DNA of 64,000 bases from Yaniella halotolerans DSM 15476 (GCF_000420805.1 NZ_ATVQ01000001.1:310001-374000), one strand, 5' to 3'. Positions 44,584 through 54,199 are shown, counted from the stretch's first letter. Notes: generated from the letters alone by a model not told the origin. Program-made: numbers and translations.

Positions 44584-45402
44584 ATGGAAGATCCTGACCG
44601 CACCATTCTCATCACGGGGGCCACCAGCGGCCTGGGACGGGCCGTGGCCGAATCGTTAGCGCCTCGCGGTGGACGGCTTATCTTGCACGGCCGCGACCCA
44701 GCACGCCTAGCTGAACTCGTAGCCGACCTGCAGCCACACCAGGCCAGCATCGACGTCGTCACCGCTGACCTCAGCGATTTATCTCAGGTCGATGAGATGG
44801 CCGAAAAGGTCTTCGAACTCACCGACCAGCTGAACGTCTTGGTCAACAATGCCGGGCTGGGCAAGGGCGCAACCGATACTCGCGAAACCTCGCAGGATGG
44901 TCACGAACTCCGCTTAGCCATCAACCACTTGGCACCATTTGCCCTGACGTTCCGCCTGCTGCCGCTCTTAGAGACGGGTGCTCCCAGCCGGATCGTCAAT
45001 GTAGCCTCCGGGGCGCAAGAACCCCTAGATTTCGATGATCCGCATATCACTGAGGGCTACACCGGCAACCGTGCCTACGCGCAGAGTAAATTTGCGATGG
45101 TGGCAACGGGCTTCGAGCTTGCTCGTCGGCTGCCGGCCGAGGTGATTACGGTCAATAGTTTGCATCCGGCTACGTTGATGCCCACCCGCATGGTGCGCGA
45201 GGGATACGGCCATACCGTAGATGACCTAGAGACCGGTGTGAACGCTGTGCTCCGACTCATCGAAGCCGCTGCCCTCGACGACGTCACCGGTCAATACTTC
45301 TCGATCCAAGAACCGGCTGCAGCGCACCAGCAGGCGTATGACCCCGATATCCAGCAGCGGTTATGGGATCTGACAGAAGAACTCACGGGCATCCAGTTCT
45401 AA
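44584..45402 (+). CDS. Short-chain dehydrogenase/reductase
   Basis: 272-residue Rossmann-fold SDR. TGATSGLGRAVAESL (cofactor loop), NNAGLG, the catalytic Ser in VNVASG and YAQSK (Tyr-x3-Lys) are intact, so activity is expected. HGRDPARL after beta-2 suggests NADP preference. It resembles retinol-dehydrogenase-like SDRs; the substrate is unknown. AAGGAG lies 7 nt before the ATG. Its stop abuts the stop of the convergent DinB-like gene with no bases between. Confidence 0.88.
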   Translation: MEDPDRTILITGATSGLGRAVAESLAPRGGRLILHGRDPARLAELVADLQPHQASIDVVTADLSDLSQVDEMAEKVFELTDQLNVLVNNAGLGKGATDTRETSQDGHELRLAINHLAPFALTFRLLPLLETGAPSRIVNVASGAQEPLDFDDPHITEGYTGNRAYAQSKFAMVATGFELARRLPAEVITVNSLHPATLMPTRMVREGYGHTVDDLETGVNAVLRLIEAAALDDVTGQYFSIQEPAAAHQQAYDPDIQQRLWDLTEELTGIQF

Positions 45403-45948
45403 TCAGGAACGCGACAGATCGACGAATTCTACGGTACCCGCCACGTAGGCGGCCTGACCGATGTGCTGGGCCGCATCGTCGACGACGCTGAGTACTCGGA
45501 CTCCAAGGGTTACCGGCGGGTCCCATTGTTCATCAATGACACGGGCCAAATCCACCTCGGTGAGTGTATCTACCCAGGCAGCGAAGTTGTCATACACCGC
45601 CTCTAGGTAGTTTCGCAGTAACGCTTTGCCCTCGGCCGTTTCTTCGACCATGACCGCCCATGCCTCATCACGAGATTGACCGAGGCCGATGTCGGCTGTC
45701 CCCAGGTTCACATCTGAGAGGTCGAATCGGTCAGCGTAACCATCAGCGGTCCAGGACTCTTCGGTTCCGGCAAGCGGTGCGATCTGCGCGTCTGTTTCGC
45801 GTGCGGTGTGCCAGATCAGCCAGGCGATTGAATTGGGGTGCCCTCCGGGGTGCGTATTGAGCTGGCTCGGGTCGAGATCCGCCCAGAAATAGTCGAGTGC
45901 AGCGATGGGTCGCTGGACGAGATTTTTCAATAGGTCTATAGCATCCAT
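45403..45948 (-). CDS. DinB/DUF664-like metal-binding protein
   Basis: 181 residues, four-helix-bundle type. Metal ligands are suggested by IAWLIWHTARETD (His about 47) and DDAAQHIGQAAYVAG (His about 162), the pattern of DinB/DUF664 proteins. Members include thiol-dependent (mycothiol or bacillithiol) transferases, so a thiol-transferase role in a mycothiol-producing actinobacterium is plausible. No ribosome binding site is obvious. It follows the PH-like gene by 33 bp on the same strand. Confidence 0.75.
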   Translation of the reverse strand: MDAIDLLKNLVQRPIAALDYFWADLDPSQLNTHPGGHPNSIAWLIWHTARETDAQIAPLAGTEESWTADGYADRFDLSDVNLGTADIGLGQSRDEAWAVMVEETAEGKALLRNYLEAVYDNFAAWVDTLTEVDLARVIDEQWDPPVTLGVRVLSVVDDAAQHIGQAAYVAGTVEFVDLSRS

Positions 45949-45981
45949 GTACCCATTGTGAGGCTTTGCCCTACCGCCCGG

Positions 45982-46404
45982 CTAGTGCCGAGGAGCACCT
46001 GTCCCGGTGGCCAGCTGATTGATCATGGTGACCATATATTGGGTCCACTCGACGTCCCGTGGCCCTAGTCTGACCTTGCAGGTGAACTTGCTGCCGTCGC
46101 CTCCGTGCACGTGGACTCTACCGGTAATCCAGGCACGCTCATATGATGCACCGGCCACCTGGTGCGCCGGCAGTTCTGCGGTGATGGTCCAGCCTCGAAA
46201 CAGTTTGCGCTCGGTGTAAAGCACCCGACGGTTCGTGACCATCAGTATCGGAAAAGAGCTATTCTTTTGCGTGCACGTCAGGAAGTCGTACACGATTTCT
46301 TCCGGGGGCACCAGCTTATCAATGAATACGAACAACCCACTGCCGGCCTGAGGGTTCCGCATCTGCGCGGCCACAAATGATTCTTGTGCAGGCGTCCAGG
46401 CCAT
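45982..46404 (-). CDS. Small PH-like domain protein
   Basis: 140 residues, soluble, beta-rich. FPILMVTNRRVLYTERK followed by a basic/aromatic strand pattern resembles bacterial PH domains (YokE/bPH type). The assignment is tentative. AAGGAT lies before the ATG, and the gene begins 44 bp after mnhG on the same strand without a clear terminator, so it may be the last part of the Mrp transcript. Confidence 0.5.
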   Translation of the reverse strand: MAWTPAQESFVAAQMRNPQAGSGLFVFIDKLVPPEEIVYDFLTCTQKNSSFPILMVTNRRVLYTERKLFRGWTITAELPAHQVAGASYERAWITGRVHVHGGDGSKFTCKVRLGPRDVEWTQYMVTMINQLATGTGAPRH

Positions 46405-46448
46405 CGTTCATCCTTCTCTACTCGACAGGTAGCTGCTCTCACGAGGGT

Positions 46449-46844
46449 CTAGCCTACTGGCGGGTTACGGTCCTTTTCAGCTTCCCGGCGGTCTTGTTCT
46501 CTGACGACCTTGGCGAGGTCGTCTACGGCAATGCGTTTCGGGTTCAAGTGATGCGAACGATACGTTGCCCGACCGACCATGTGCGCAGAGACGGGGGCGG
46601 TGATCAGCTGCATGAGCCAGGCAACGAGCAAGACCGGAACCACGACCCAACTACCAACGGCCAACCCCAACCCTGCTAGGGCAAGCAGCAGACCCAGGAC
46701 CTGAGGCTTCGTTGCAGCGTGCATCCGGGAGAGCACATCGGGAAAACGCAGTAGACCCAGACCGGCCACCGCGGATAATGATGTGCCGAAAACCAGCAGG
46801 AAGGCCGCAACGAGGTCCAACCACGAGTCAAAAGTGATGCTCAT
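46449..46844 (-). CDS. mnhG: Mrp antiporter subunit G
   Basis: 131 residues with three membrane helices. GLLRFPDVLSRMHAATKPQ is the MnhG/MrpG signature. It is the smallest-subunit end of a six-gene Na+/H+ antiporter operon, and its ATG overlaps the mnhF stop by one base. The tail is charged. Needed for assembly of the complex in other bacteria. Confidence 0.94.
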   Translation of the reverse strand: MSITFDSWLDLVAAFLLVFGTSLSAVAGLGLLRFPDVLSRMHAATKPQVLGLLLALAGLGLAVGSWVVVPVLLVAWLMQLITAPVSAHMVGRATYRSHHLNPKRIAVDDLAKVVREQDRREAEKDRNPPVG

Positions 46845-47164
46845 CAGCCACCATCTCCCATCGGTCCTTGTTTCGGTTCCGGCTCCGTGTGGTTAGCTTG
46901 CGCGCCTTCAACGGTGAACCGAGCCAACGTCGTTGACGAGATAAAACCAATCAACGATGCGACCAGCACCAGCATGATGAAGTGCACGGATTCGTGGATT
47001 GCCATCCAGACGGTGAGCCCAGAAGATAAGACGATGAGCAACACATCGACGGCAATCGCACGGTCGAGCAAGGCGGGGCCAAAAACAATCCGGTAGAGCG
47101 CGCCCAGTGCACCGAAGATCAAAAAAACCAGGCTGATCCAGCCTGCAAGTTCTAAGACGTCCAT
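46844..47164 (-). CDS. mnhF: Mrp antiporter subunit F
   Basis: 106 residues with three membrane helices. YRIVFGPALLDRAIAVDVL is the conserved MrpF segment. The start overlaps mnhE by 13 bp and the end overlaps mnhG by one base, indicating coupled translation. Confidence 0.94.
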   Translation of the reverse strand: MDVLELAGWISLVFLIFGALGALYRIVFGPALLDRAIAVDVLLIVLSSGLTVWMAIHESVHFIMLVLVASLIGFISSTTLARFTVEGAQANHTEPEPKQGPMGDGG

Positions 47165-47829
47165 GATTCCCCCTCCGTTGCTACCGGGTCGTCATTCGCT
47201 TCCAGTTCGGTGTGCCGGAGGACGACGCCGTCCTTTGCGCGGTCTTCTGCCTGCACCAACTTGTAGTCGCGTTTGGAACCGAACCCACGAATCATACGGG
47301 CTTCAATATCGAGTGAATCGACCCGAAATGCTTCAGCAGCCTGCTCGTCGGGGACATCGATGACGTGCAAGAACAGTGTGGACGACGGTCGATCGACGTC
47401 GATAACCAACGACCCTGGGATCAGCGCGTAGACGTGACCGATGAGGGTCATCAGCAAGTCGTCCTGGGTCCGAAGTTTGACGGCAACCACGGAGTTGATC
47501 ACATTGGGGCCCGGTGAGATCGATTTGGATGCTACTTGCCAGGTTGCCACCGTGATTTTCCATAAGAAGTACACAATAAATGTGAAACTGTGGAACACAT
47601 TGATCCGGTCGGCAAATGGAACCGGCGGCAGTGGGAAGCTCAGCATGACGATCAGGCTGAACACGAGACCCAGCACAATGGTTCCGGGTGTGAAATCTTG
47701 CCACAGTGCCACCCAGAGAAACGTGAGCCCCACGATCATCGGCCACTGTGATAACCGTGACCTTCGGTCTTCGATCGCGGAAGGTTTGTTCTCAGAATCG
47801 GTTGTGTGATGTTCTGAATCGCTAGTCAA
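47152..47829 (-). CDS. mnhE: Mrp antiporter subunit E
   Basis: 225 residues: a hydrophilic N-terminus of about 30 residues, two to three membrane helices (FLWVALWQDFTPGTIVLGLV and following), and a cytosolic domain containing TLIGHVYALIPGSLVIDVD. The frame opens further upstream to an ATG at 47868, but AAGGAGG lies exactly 5 nt before a TTG at 47829, so TTG is the likely start. It overlaps the mnhD stop by 8 bp. The acidic C-terminal tail is longer than in Bacillus MrpE. Confidence 0.9.
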   Translation of the reverse strand: MTSDSEHHTTDSENKPSAIEDRRSRLSQWPMIVGLTFLWVALWQDFTPGTIVLGLVFSLIVMLSFPLPPVPFADRINVFHSFTFIVYFLWKITVATWQVASKSISPGPNVINSVVAVKLRTQDDLLMTLIGHVYALIPGSLVIDVDRPSSTLFLHVIDVPDEQAAEAFRVDSLDIEARMIRGFGSKRDYKLVQAEDRAKDGVVLRHTELEANDDPVATEGESWTS

Positions 47830-49495
47830 CCGGGCCTCCTTCCGAACCTTGTTGGGTTCCGGCTCCATCGGATCCGGATATGCCCCAGTCTTCTAAGACG
47901 TCTGCCTCGAGTTGGGCTTGCTGAGCAGCTTCCTCCCCGAGGACAGCTTCAATATACGGGGTGCGATGAATCATATCGTTAGCGGCTTCATCCGCGAAGT
48001 CAAAGAGCGGTCCGGCCACAAACGTCAGAGCAACACCGACCGTCACCAATCCGATGGTTGGTACGACAAGACCGCGGGAATCGGTGCGCAACGGTTTGGC
48101 ATTTGCCTCAGCCCGTTTGGCTTCTTCCATACCGCGCATCGCAGGGTCTTCAGAGTCTTCGATTGGCCGCCAGAACACGCGTGTCCAGATTCGCATCATG
48201 ACAATCAGCGTGAGCAATGAGGTGGCCACGGAAGCGGCCACCATGACCCATGCCAATGGAGTGCCATTCACGACGCCGCCTTCAATGAGCCCCACTTTCC
48301 CCAGGAACCCGGAGAACGGCGGGATCCCGCCGAGGTTGAGCGCGGGAATAAGGAAGAGCACCGCCACCAGGGGCGAAATTTTGGCCATCGACCCGAGACG
48401 ATCAATGTTTGCTGTACCGGTGCGATATTCAATGAGCCCGGTCACCAAGAACAATGCAGTCTGAATAGTAATGTGATGGACCACATAGAAGACAGTGGCC
48501 GTGAGACCAATCTGGTTCGCAACGCTGACGCCAAAAATCATGTAGCCGATGTGCGATACAAGAGTAAATGACAGCACACGTTTGATATCGAACTGGACGA
48601 GGGCACCCAAGATCCCGACGAGCATCGTCAACCCGGAGATCACCAATAACAACGTGTTGACTCTATCGCCCGGGAACAACAACGTTTCGGTCCGGACGAT
48701 CGCATAAACGCCAACTTTGGTTAGCAGCCCGGCGAAGACCGCTGTAACCGGTGCTGGTGCTGTCGGGTAGGAGTCCGGTAGCCAGAAGGACAACGGGAAT
48801 ACCGCCGCCTTGATACCAAAACCAACCAGGAGCATGAGATGGAGCAGCTGTTGGAGATCCGGATCAAGCTCACCGAGCTTCATGGCCACATCGGCCATAT
48901 TCACGGTACCGGTGGCGCCATAGATCATCGCGATGGCCACCAGGAAGATGACGGAAGAGACAACCGAGACCACCACATACGTGACACCTGCACGTACGCG
49001 CGGTCCCGTCCCGCCGATGGTGAGGAGCACGTAGGACGCCGTGAGCAAGATTTCGAAACCGACGTAGAGGTTAAACAGGTCGCCAGCTAGAAATGCGTTG
49101 GAAACGCCTGCAGTAAGAATCAAGAACGTGGGATGGAAAATGGAGACCGGCTGTTGCGGTGCCTCATCGTCACCGAGACCCTGCGCGGAAGCAAAGAGCA
49201 GAACCGACAGCACGACGATAGAAGAAACGACCAGCATAATCGCTGAGAATCGGTCAACGACGAGCGAGATCGCGATGGGAGCTTCCCAACCGCCCAATAA
49301 GACGGCTTCCGCTCCCCCGTTGATCCAGACATCCACCAACATCCAGATTTCCAGGGCCATGGTGATGACCATCGTGGCCAGGGTGACCACAATCTGACTC
49401 ATGGGACGGCGCACGAGAGTGAACGCAATGGCCGCCCCTAGAATGGGCAGCAGCACCGACAAGGGCGCCAGCGACACGACTGAGAAATCACTCAT
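47822..49495 (-). CDS. mnhD: Mrp antiporter subunit D
   Basis: 557-residue NuoM/NuoN-like proton-pumping subunit with about 14 membrane helices. FEILLTASYVLLTIGG carries the conserved Glu of this family and GFGIKAAVFPLSFWLPDSYP the key Lys. It ends in a disordered Glu/Gly/Ser tail. The ATG overlaps mnhC by 4 bp. Confidence 0.95.
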   Translation of the reverse strand: MSDFSVVSLAPLSVLLPILGAAIAFTLVRRPMSQIVVTLATMVITMALEIWMLVDVWINGGAEAVLLGGWEAPIAISLVVDRFSAIMLVVSSIVVLSVLLFASAQGLGDDEAPQQPVSIFHPTFLILTAGVSNAFLAGDLFNLYVGFEILLTASYVLLTIGGTGPRVRAGVTYVVVSVVSSVIFLVAIAMIYGATGTVNMADVAMKLGELDPDLQQLLHLMLLVGFGIKAAVFPLSFWLPDSYPTAPAPVTAVFAGLLTKVGVYAIVRTETLLFPGDRVNTLLLVISGLTMLVGILGALVQFDIKRVLSFTLVSHIGYMIFGVSVANQIGLTATVFYVVHHITIQTALFLVTGLIEYRTGTANIDRLGSMAKISPLVAVLFLIPALNLGGIPPFSGFLGKVGLIEGGVVNGTPLAWVMVAASVATSLLTLIVMMRIWTRVFWRPIEDSEDPAMRGMEEAKRAEANAKPLRTDSRGLVVPTIGLVTVGVALTFVAGPLFDFADEAANDMIHRTPYIEAVLGEEAAQQAQLEADVLEDWGISGSDGAGTQQGSEGGPVD

Positions 49496-49998
49496 CGGCG
49501 GTCACCTTCTTTCGGATCGTGTGGCCGAACCGTGGGATCGTCTTGTGTCGTTAGTTCATAGTCAATATTGGGGTCCTCGTGATCTTCGAGGAATTCCGAT
49601 TCCTCGTCAGTCAGCTCGGCGTCGTCCTCGGCATCGTAGGCAGGCTGTTCCGCAACCTGGATATCTTCAATATCGACCTGGACTTCATCGCGACGAGCCA
49701 AAACCCAGGACCGGTAGATCAGGGCTAGCAAGAAAGCGGTGATCGCAAAACTAATCACGATCGATGTCAGCGTCAAAGCCTGCGGCAGCGGATCGAAGTA
49801 CTCATCGTCTGCTACCCCGTCGGTGACAATCGGAGGGAACCCTGCCGGGCCAGCCATGATGACGATCAACAGGTTGACTCCGTTGGTGAAGAGCATGAGT
49901 CCGAACATGATGCGCGTCAGTGTACGGTCCATCAGCAGATAGACTGCGGCGGCAAACATTACGCCCATGATGAGCAAGAGCACGGCATCAATCGTCAC
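49492..49998 (-). CDS. mnhC: Mrp antiporter subunit C
   Basis: 168 residues. A NuoK-like part with three membrane helices (residues 1-100, including RIMFGLMLFTNGVNLLIV) is followed by an acidic cytosolic tail of about 60 residues that is unusually long for MrpC. It overlaps both neighbours (11 bp with mnhA, 4 bp with mnhD). Confidence 0.94.
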   Translation of the reverse strand: MTIDAVLLLIMGVMFAAAVYLLMDRTLTRIMFGLMLFTNGVNLLIVIMAGPAGFPPIVTDGVADDEYFDPLPQALTLTSIVISFAITAFLLALIYRSWVLARRDEVQVDIEDIQVAEQPAYDAEDDAELTDEESEFLEDHEDPNIDYELTTQDDPTVRPHDPKEGDRR

Positions 49999-52900
49999 GG
50001 TGACCTCCTGGCGTCATGGCACTTGCACGGGCTGCTGTCATACGCTGCTCAGCTTCAGTACGGTCCCGGGTTTCAACTTCGTATCGAGCATCAATTTCAG
50101 AGCCCAGAGAACGCAGAACGTCAAGAATTAATCCGATAACAACCAAGTACACGCCAACGTCAAAGACCACGGCTGAAGCAAAGTGCACATAGCCAAAGAA
50201 CGGTAACAGCACTTCGACGTCATAGGCCTGGAAGACTTCACCGCCAAAGAACAGCGGGACCAACCCCGCAATGGCAGCCACCGCGAGTCCGGAGCCCAAG
50301 ATGACTCCGGCAGGTGCCCTAAACGACTGCTCGAGTTCGTAACGACCGCCCGCCAGATAGCGGATCGCAAATGCGATACCAGCCAGGAGCCCACCTGCGA
50401 AGCCTCCGCCGGGTAAGTTGTGACCGGCAATCAACAGGTAGAGCGACACTATGATGATCGCGTGGAAAACCAGACGCGTAATGACTTCGAAAATAATCGA
50501 TCGACGTTCCGGGGCCATGGTGGCTCCGGCAACGATCCATGGTTGGCGCCGAACTTTGAAGAAGTTGGCAAAGCTTTTTACTTCAGAATCATTCATCGCA
50601 GAGTCAGCAATGTTGTAGTGGCCAACCGAGCCGGTGGCAACATCGGTGATGCTGCGCCGTTTACTCTCGCGTTCTGCAATAAAGACCAGCGATGCCACAC
50701 CGGTGGCGACCGCGGCTAGTACGGTGATCTCGCCGAACGTATCCCAGGCACGCATATCGACCAGTGTGACGTTGACGATGTTGGTCCCGCCACCCTCGTT
50801 GTAGGAGAGGTCCGGCATGGCCAGAGAGATTGGGTCGGCAACGCGCGATGCCATGGCTGTGGCGGCAACCCACATCATGGTGAAGCCAAAACTGATGGCG
50901 AGCAGAGCGCGCGCCCACTGATTGTCGTGCTTCTCTTGGGCCTTCGGGATCTCCGGAGGCAGCACGCGTAGTCCGAGTACCATGGCCACGGTCAACACGG
51001 ACTCGACTAAGACTTGAGTCAGTGCGAGGTCGGGTGAGCCTTGGAAGGCAAAGATTGCTGCCAGACCGTAGCCAGTGGTCGAGACGAGCAGTACCGCCCA
51101 GAAGCGACGTTTGGCTCGGATTGCTGCGATGGCTGAAACGATCATGACGGTCGCAGCAACGAGGTAAATCGGGTGGCCCGTCAACATCCAGTCACCAAAG
51201 AACGCCGCATTTGGGAGCGATATGGTGGAGCCGTCGACGTTCGATGGAAAGAGCATGACCGAAATTGGCGCGGCCACTGTGATTGCCAGGATGATGTACA
51301 GGTAGAAGGATAGGTCACCGCGTTGGGTACGACCGGTGATCCACACCGCAACATCGTCCAGCTTGGCCATCACCAAACGGTACAGCCGAGCTGCGTCAAT
51401 CCATGTGGGTACGCTCTCTTGTGCTTTGGTGATGCGAACTCGCGCGATGAACAGCAAGAGCCCAATGAAAATAATTAGGGCCGATAAGCCTAAGGCGAGG
51501 GTAAACCCATGCCAGAGAGCCAGTGGTGCTGCTTCTTCCCCACCAACAGGACTAAAGGTCTGCCCGAAGGCGTAAGGCAGCGCACCGACCCAACCTGGAG
51601 CGAGCCCGGCGATAATGCTGGCTGCTGCCAACAGCGCTGCAGGGAACAAACCGACACGACCGAAACCGCGCAGCGCTGGCGTCTGCGGGCGCGGAACCAC
51701 GCCGACTGGGGTTTGGGACTTCTTTTTCCCGAAGGACGCCCACATAAAACGAGCTGAGTAGGCAACGGTGAGAATTGATCCTAAGACGACAACAATCAGC
51801 GGCGCCCAGCTCCAGACGGCACCCCAGAAACTGGGTTCCCCACCAATCGCGCCCGAGGTGTGGGCGTCGCTGCGCCACAGGCCCCAATCCATGGCTGCCT
51901 GCAGCACGGTTTCCTTGCCAACGAACCCGAATAGTGGGGGCACGCCTGCCATGGAGACTGACGAGATTGCTGCGACCCAGAATAGCGTCGGGTGGGATGT
52001 TCGAAGCCCCGATAGTTTGTTGAGGTCGCGAGTACCGGTGATCTTGTCGATTGCGCCGACCACCATAAACAGCGGTGCCTTGAAGAGGGCGTGGGCCAGC
52101 AACATGGCGAGGCCGGCAATTGCGCCGTTGACCGTGCCGAAGCCATTGGCAATCATCAAAAAGCCAAGTTGTGAGACCGTGCCATAGGCCAAAATGAGTT
52201 TGATATCGGTTTGCCGCAGTGCACGCCAGCCGCCGACCAGCATCGTCCACATACCGACGCCTAAGACCAGAATGTGCCAAATTGTCTCGCCGGCAAAAGC
52301 AGGAGCGAAACGCGCGACCAAATAGATACCGGCTTTAACCATGGCTGCAGCGTGCAAATAGGCCGAGACCGGAGTCGGTGCTGCCATTGCAGCAGGCAAC
52401 CAGAAGTGGAAGGGTACCTGAGCGGATTTTGTGATTGCTCCAAGCAGGATCAGTCCGATGGCCCACGTCAGGTAGGCGCCAGCAAAGTCTCCTGACAGCA
52501 GTTCGGCACCCTGAGCAATCACTTCCGAAACACGATATGTACCGGCGGCATAACCGACCATCACCAGGCCTACGAGCATGCCTAGACCGCCGAATGTGGT
52601 CACGATCAGAGCAGTTATGGCTGAACGCCTGGAAAAGATTCGGTGCGCCTGATAACCAATCATCAAGAAGGACAGAATCGAGGTGATCTCCCAGAAAATG
52701 AAGAGCACCATGAGGTCGTCAGTAATGACCAAGCCAAACATGGCACCAGCAAATGCCAAGAATTGCGCGCCGAATGTACCAAGCCGTGGCTCATTGGCGA
52801 GGAAGTAACGGGCACAATACACCAGCACAGCTGCACCGACGCCCAAAACAATAAGGCTCAGGAAGGCACTCAAGGTATCGAGTCGGAAAGACAGTTGTAT

Positions 52901-53137
52901 TCCGAGCTGGGGAATCCATTCCCAGGTTTGCACAAGGGTGGCGCCCTGATTATCTGCAGCAGCGCCTGATGCAAGAAGTTCTTCAGAGGCAAGGACTTTG
53001 GGTATTTGGGTGGCCACCCAAATAAAGCCGGCTGTCGGTACCGCGGCGAGGATGAGGAAGCCTTGACGACCCGATTTGTGAATAATCAGGGGGGCAACGA
53101 GTGCAACCAAAAACAGTGCAAGCAGCACAATCAGCAA
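49988..53137 (-). CDS. mnhA: Mrp antiporter subunit A fused with B
   Basis: 1049 residues. An NuoL-like MrpA (to about 800) has FWEITSILSFLMIGYQAH and FHFWLPAAMAAPTPVSAYLH with the conserved Glu and Lys/His channel residues. MrpA C-terminal/MbhD-like segments follow, then a MrpB domain from about residue 905 (FEVITRLVFHAIIIVSLYLL, HNLPGGGFAGGL). There is no separate mnhB, consistent with the fused A/B type. The start is TTG with GGAGG 5 nt upstream. It is the first gene of the operon, whose product exports Na+ in exchange for protons. Confidence 0.95.
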   Translation of the reverse strand: MLIVLLALFLVALVAPLIIHKSGRQGFLILAAVPTAGFIWVATQIPKVLASEELLASGAAADNQGATLVQTWEWIPQLGIQLSFRLDTLSAFLSLIVLGVGAAVLVYCARYFLANEPRLGTFGAQFLAFAGAMFGLVITDDLMVLFIFWEITSILSFLMIGYQAHRIFSRRSAITALIVTTFGGLGMLVGLVMVGYAAGTYRVSEVIAQGAELLSGDFAGAYLTWAIGLILLGAITKSAQVPFHFWLPAAMAAPTPVSAYLHAAAMVKAGIYLVARFAPAFAGETIWHILVLGVGMWTMLVGGWRALRQTDIKLILAYGTVSQLGFLMIANGFGTVNGAIAGLAMLLAHALFKAPLFMVVGAIDKITGTRDLNKLSGLRTSHPTLFWVAAISSVSMAGVPPLFGFVGKETVLQAAMDWGLWRSDAHTSGAIGGEPSFWGAVWSWAPLIVVVLGSILTVAYSARFMWASFGKKKSQTPVGVVPRPQTPALRGFGRVGLFPAALLAAASIIAGLAPGWVGALPYAFGQTFSPVGGEEAAPLALWHGFTLALGLSALIIFIGLLLFIARVRITKAQESVPTWIDAARLYRLVMAKLDDVAVWITGRTQRGDLSFYLYIILAITVAAPISVMLFPSNVDGSTISLPNAAFFGDWMLTGHPIYLVAATVMIVSAIAAIRAKRRFWAVLLVSTTGYGLAAIFAFQGSPDLALTQVLVESVLTVAMVLGLRVLPPEIPKAQEKHDNQWARALLAISFGFTMMWVAATAMASRVADPISLAMPDLSYNEGGGTNIVNVTLVDMRAWDTFGEITVLAAVATGVASLVFIAERESKRRSITDVATGSVGHYNIADSAMNDSEVKSFANFFKVRRQPWIVAGATMAPERRSIIFEVITRLVFHAIIIVSLYLLIAGHNLPGGGFAGGLLAGIAFAIRYLAGGRYELEQSFRAPAGVILGSGLAVAAIAGLVPLFFGGEVFQAYDVEVLLPFFGYVHFASAVVFDVGVYLVVIGLILDVLRSLGSEIDARYEVETRDRTEAEQRMTAARASAMTPGGHRDD

Positions 53138-53546
53138 GGTTGCCTCCGTGAGGTCTAGGGGACGGTCACCTGCTTAACCTTACATAGTGGCAGCACGATC
53201 CTTCACAACGAGGCAAGCATGACTTGATGCCGCCAGTAACGCTTAGACCAGGTTTCTTTAGGTTTAGTGACATATGGGTTGAGATTCCCTGATGACGAAC
53301 AACGCAATAATTATTCATCTGTTACTGGAGGTTGACCGAGCGTCTGCTGATGATTCCCTGTACGGCTATGACAAATACCTTGCGCACAGACGCGACTCAT
53401 TCCGCGTTATTTCGCGGGTGCTCGAATATAGCCGCGCCACCAGCACGGGGCTATCGTCCCATTTCAGGGGCGCCATACGAGCCTTATAGGAGTGGTTAGC
53501 GTACCGCGTCAACAGCAATTCTGTTATCAGCGCAACGCCAAGAGAA
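53138..53546. other. Intergenic region upstream of the Mrp operon
   Basis: 409 bp. A weak minus-strand promoter is possible (TTGTGA 53208-53203, 16 nt, TATGTA 53186-53181). A 65-codon plus-strand frame at 53292-53489 has no ribosome binding site or recognisable product. No riboswitch-like conserved structure was recognised. Confidence 0.4.
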
Positions 53547-54128
53547 TCAGCGGTCGATGGTGGACCGGTGGAAGTTGAGGTGTGATTTCGAGGCCGTTGG
53601 ACCGCGCTGGTTCTGATACCGATTGAGGTTCGGTCCTGTGCCGTATGGGTGCTCGGAGGGCGAGGTTAATGTAAAGAATGCCATCTGCCCAATTTTCGAT
53701 CCCGGCCATAATTTGATGGGCAACGTCGACATGTTGGACAGCTCCAAGGTCACGTGTCCCGAGAAGCCTGGGTCAATGAAGCCCGCGGTTGAATGCGTCA
53801 GCAACCCAAGACGGCCAAGCGACGACTTTCCTTCCAGCCGGGCTGCAACGTCATCGGCGAGGGTGACCTGCTCATACGTGGAGCCAAGCACAAACTCGCC
53901 CGGGTGCAGGATGAATGGCTGATCTGGTTCGACATCAACCATTCTGGTCAGCCCTGATTGATCCTGGGAGGGGTCAATAAACGGGTAGTTGTGATTGTCG
54001 AATAGGCGGAAGAAACGATCCAACCGAACATCGACACTTGCTGGCTGCACCATGGCGATGTCTAACGGATCCAAGCCGATCCGCCCAGATTCCAACGATT
54101 CTTTGATATCCCGGTCTGATAAAAGCAC
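53547..54128 (-). CDS. dcd: dCTP deaminase (bifunctional-type)
   Basis: 193 residues, making dUMP precursor from d[18 protein letters not shown], the core [20 protein letters not shown] with the catalytic Glu further on (HVTLELSN), and the C-terminal [10 protein letters not shown] are the actinobacterial pattern. In mycobacteria this pattern belongs to an enzyme that also hydrolyses dUTP. The start is GTG, with TAGCGT (54135-54140) ending 6 nt upstream, so it is probably leaderless. Confidence 0.95.
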   Translation of the reverse strand: MLLSDRDIKESLESGRIGLDPLDIAMVQPASVDVRLDRFFRLFDNHNYPFIDPSQDQSGLTRMVDVEPDQPFILHPGEFVLGSTYEQVTLADDVAARLEGKSSLGRLGLLTHSTAGFIDPGFSGHVTLELSNMSTLPIKLWPGSKIGQMAFFTLTSPSEHPYGTGPNLNRYQNQRGPTASKSHLNFHRSTIDR

Positions 54129-54134
54129 ACCCTA

Positions 54135-54140
54135 ACGCTA
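54135..54140 (-). promoter_or_regulatory. Leaderless -10 box of dcd
   Basis: TAGCGT on the minus strand ends 6 nt before the GTG at 54128; there is no Shine-Dalgarno sequence. Confidence 0.45.
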
Positions 54141-54199
54141 TCTCACGAAACTGTGCAGAAAACGTTTATGGCATGGATCTGACGTAACACCCGCACGCG

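Noticed and set aside
53292-53489. 65-codon plus-strand frame upstream of the Mrp operon
   Set aside because: No Shine-Dalgarno sequence or TANNNT box at the right spacing, and no recognisable product. It probably arises by chance in non-coding DNA.
53138-53546. Riboswitch or other structured leader before the Mrp operon
   Set aside because: No conserved aptamer-like core was recognised, and the likely promoter lies only about 45-70 bp before the start codon.
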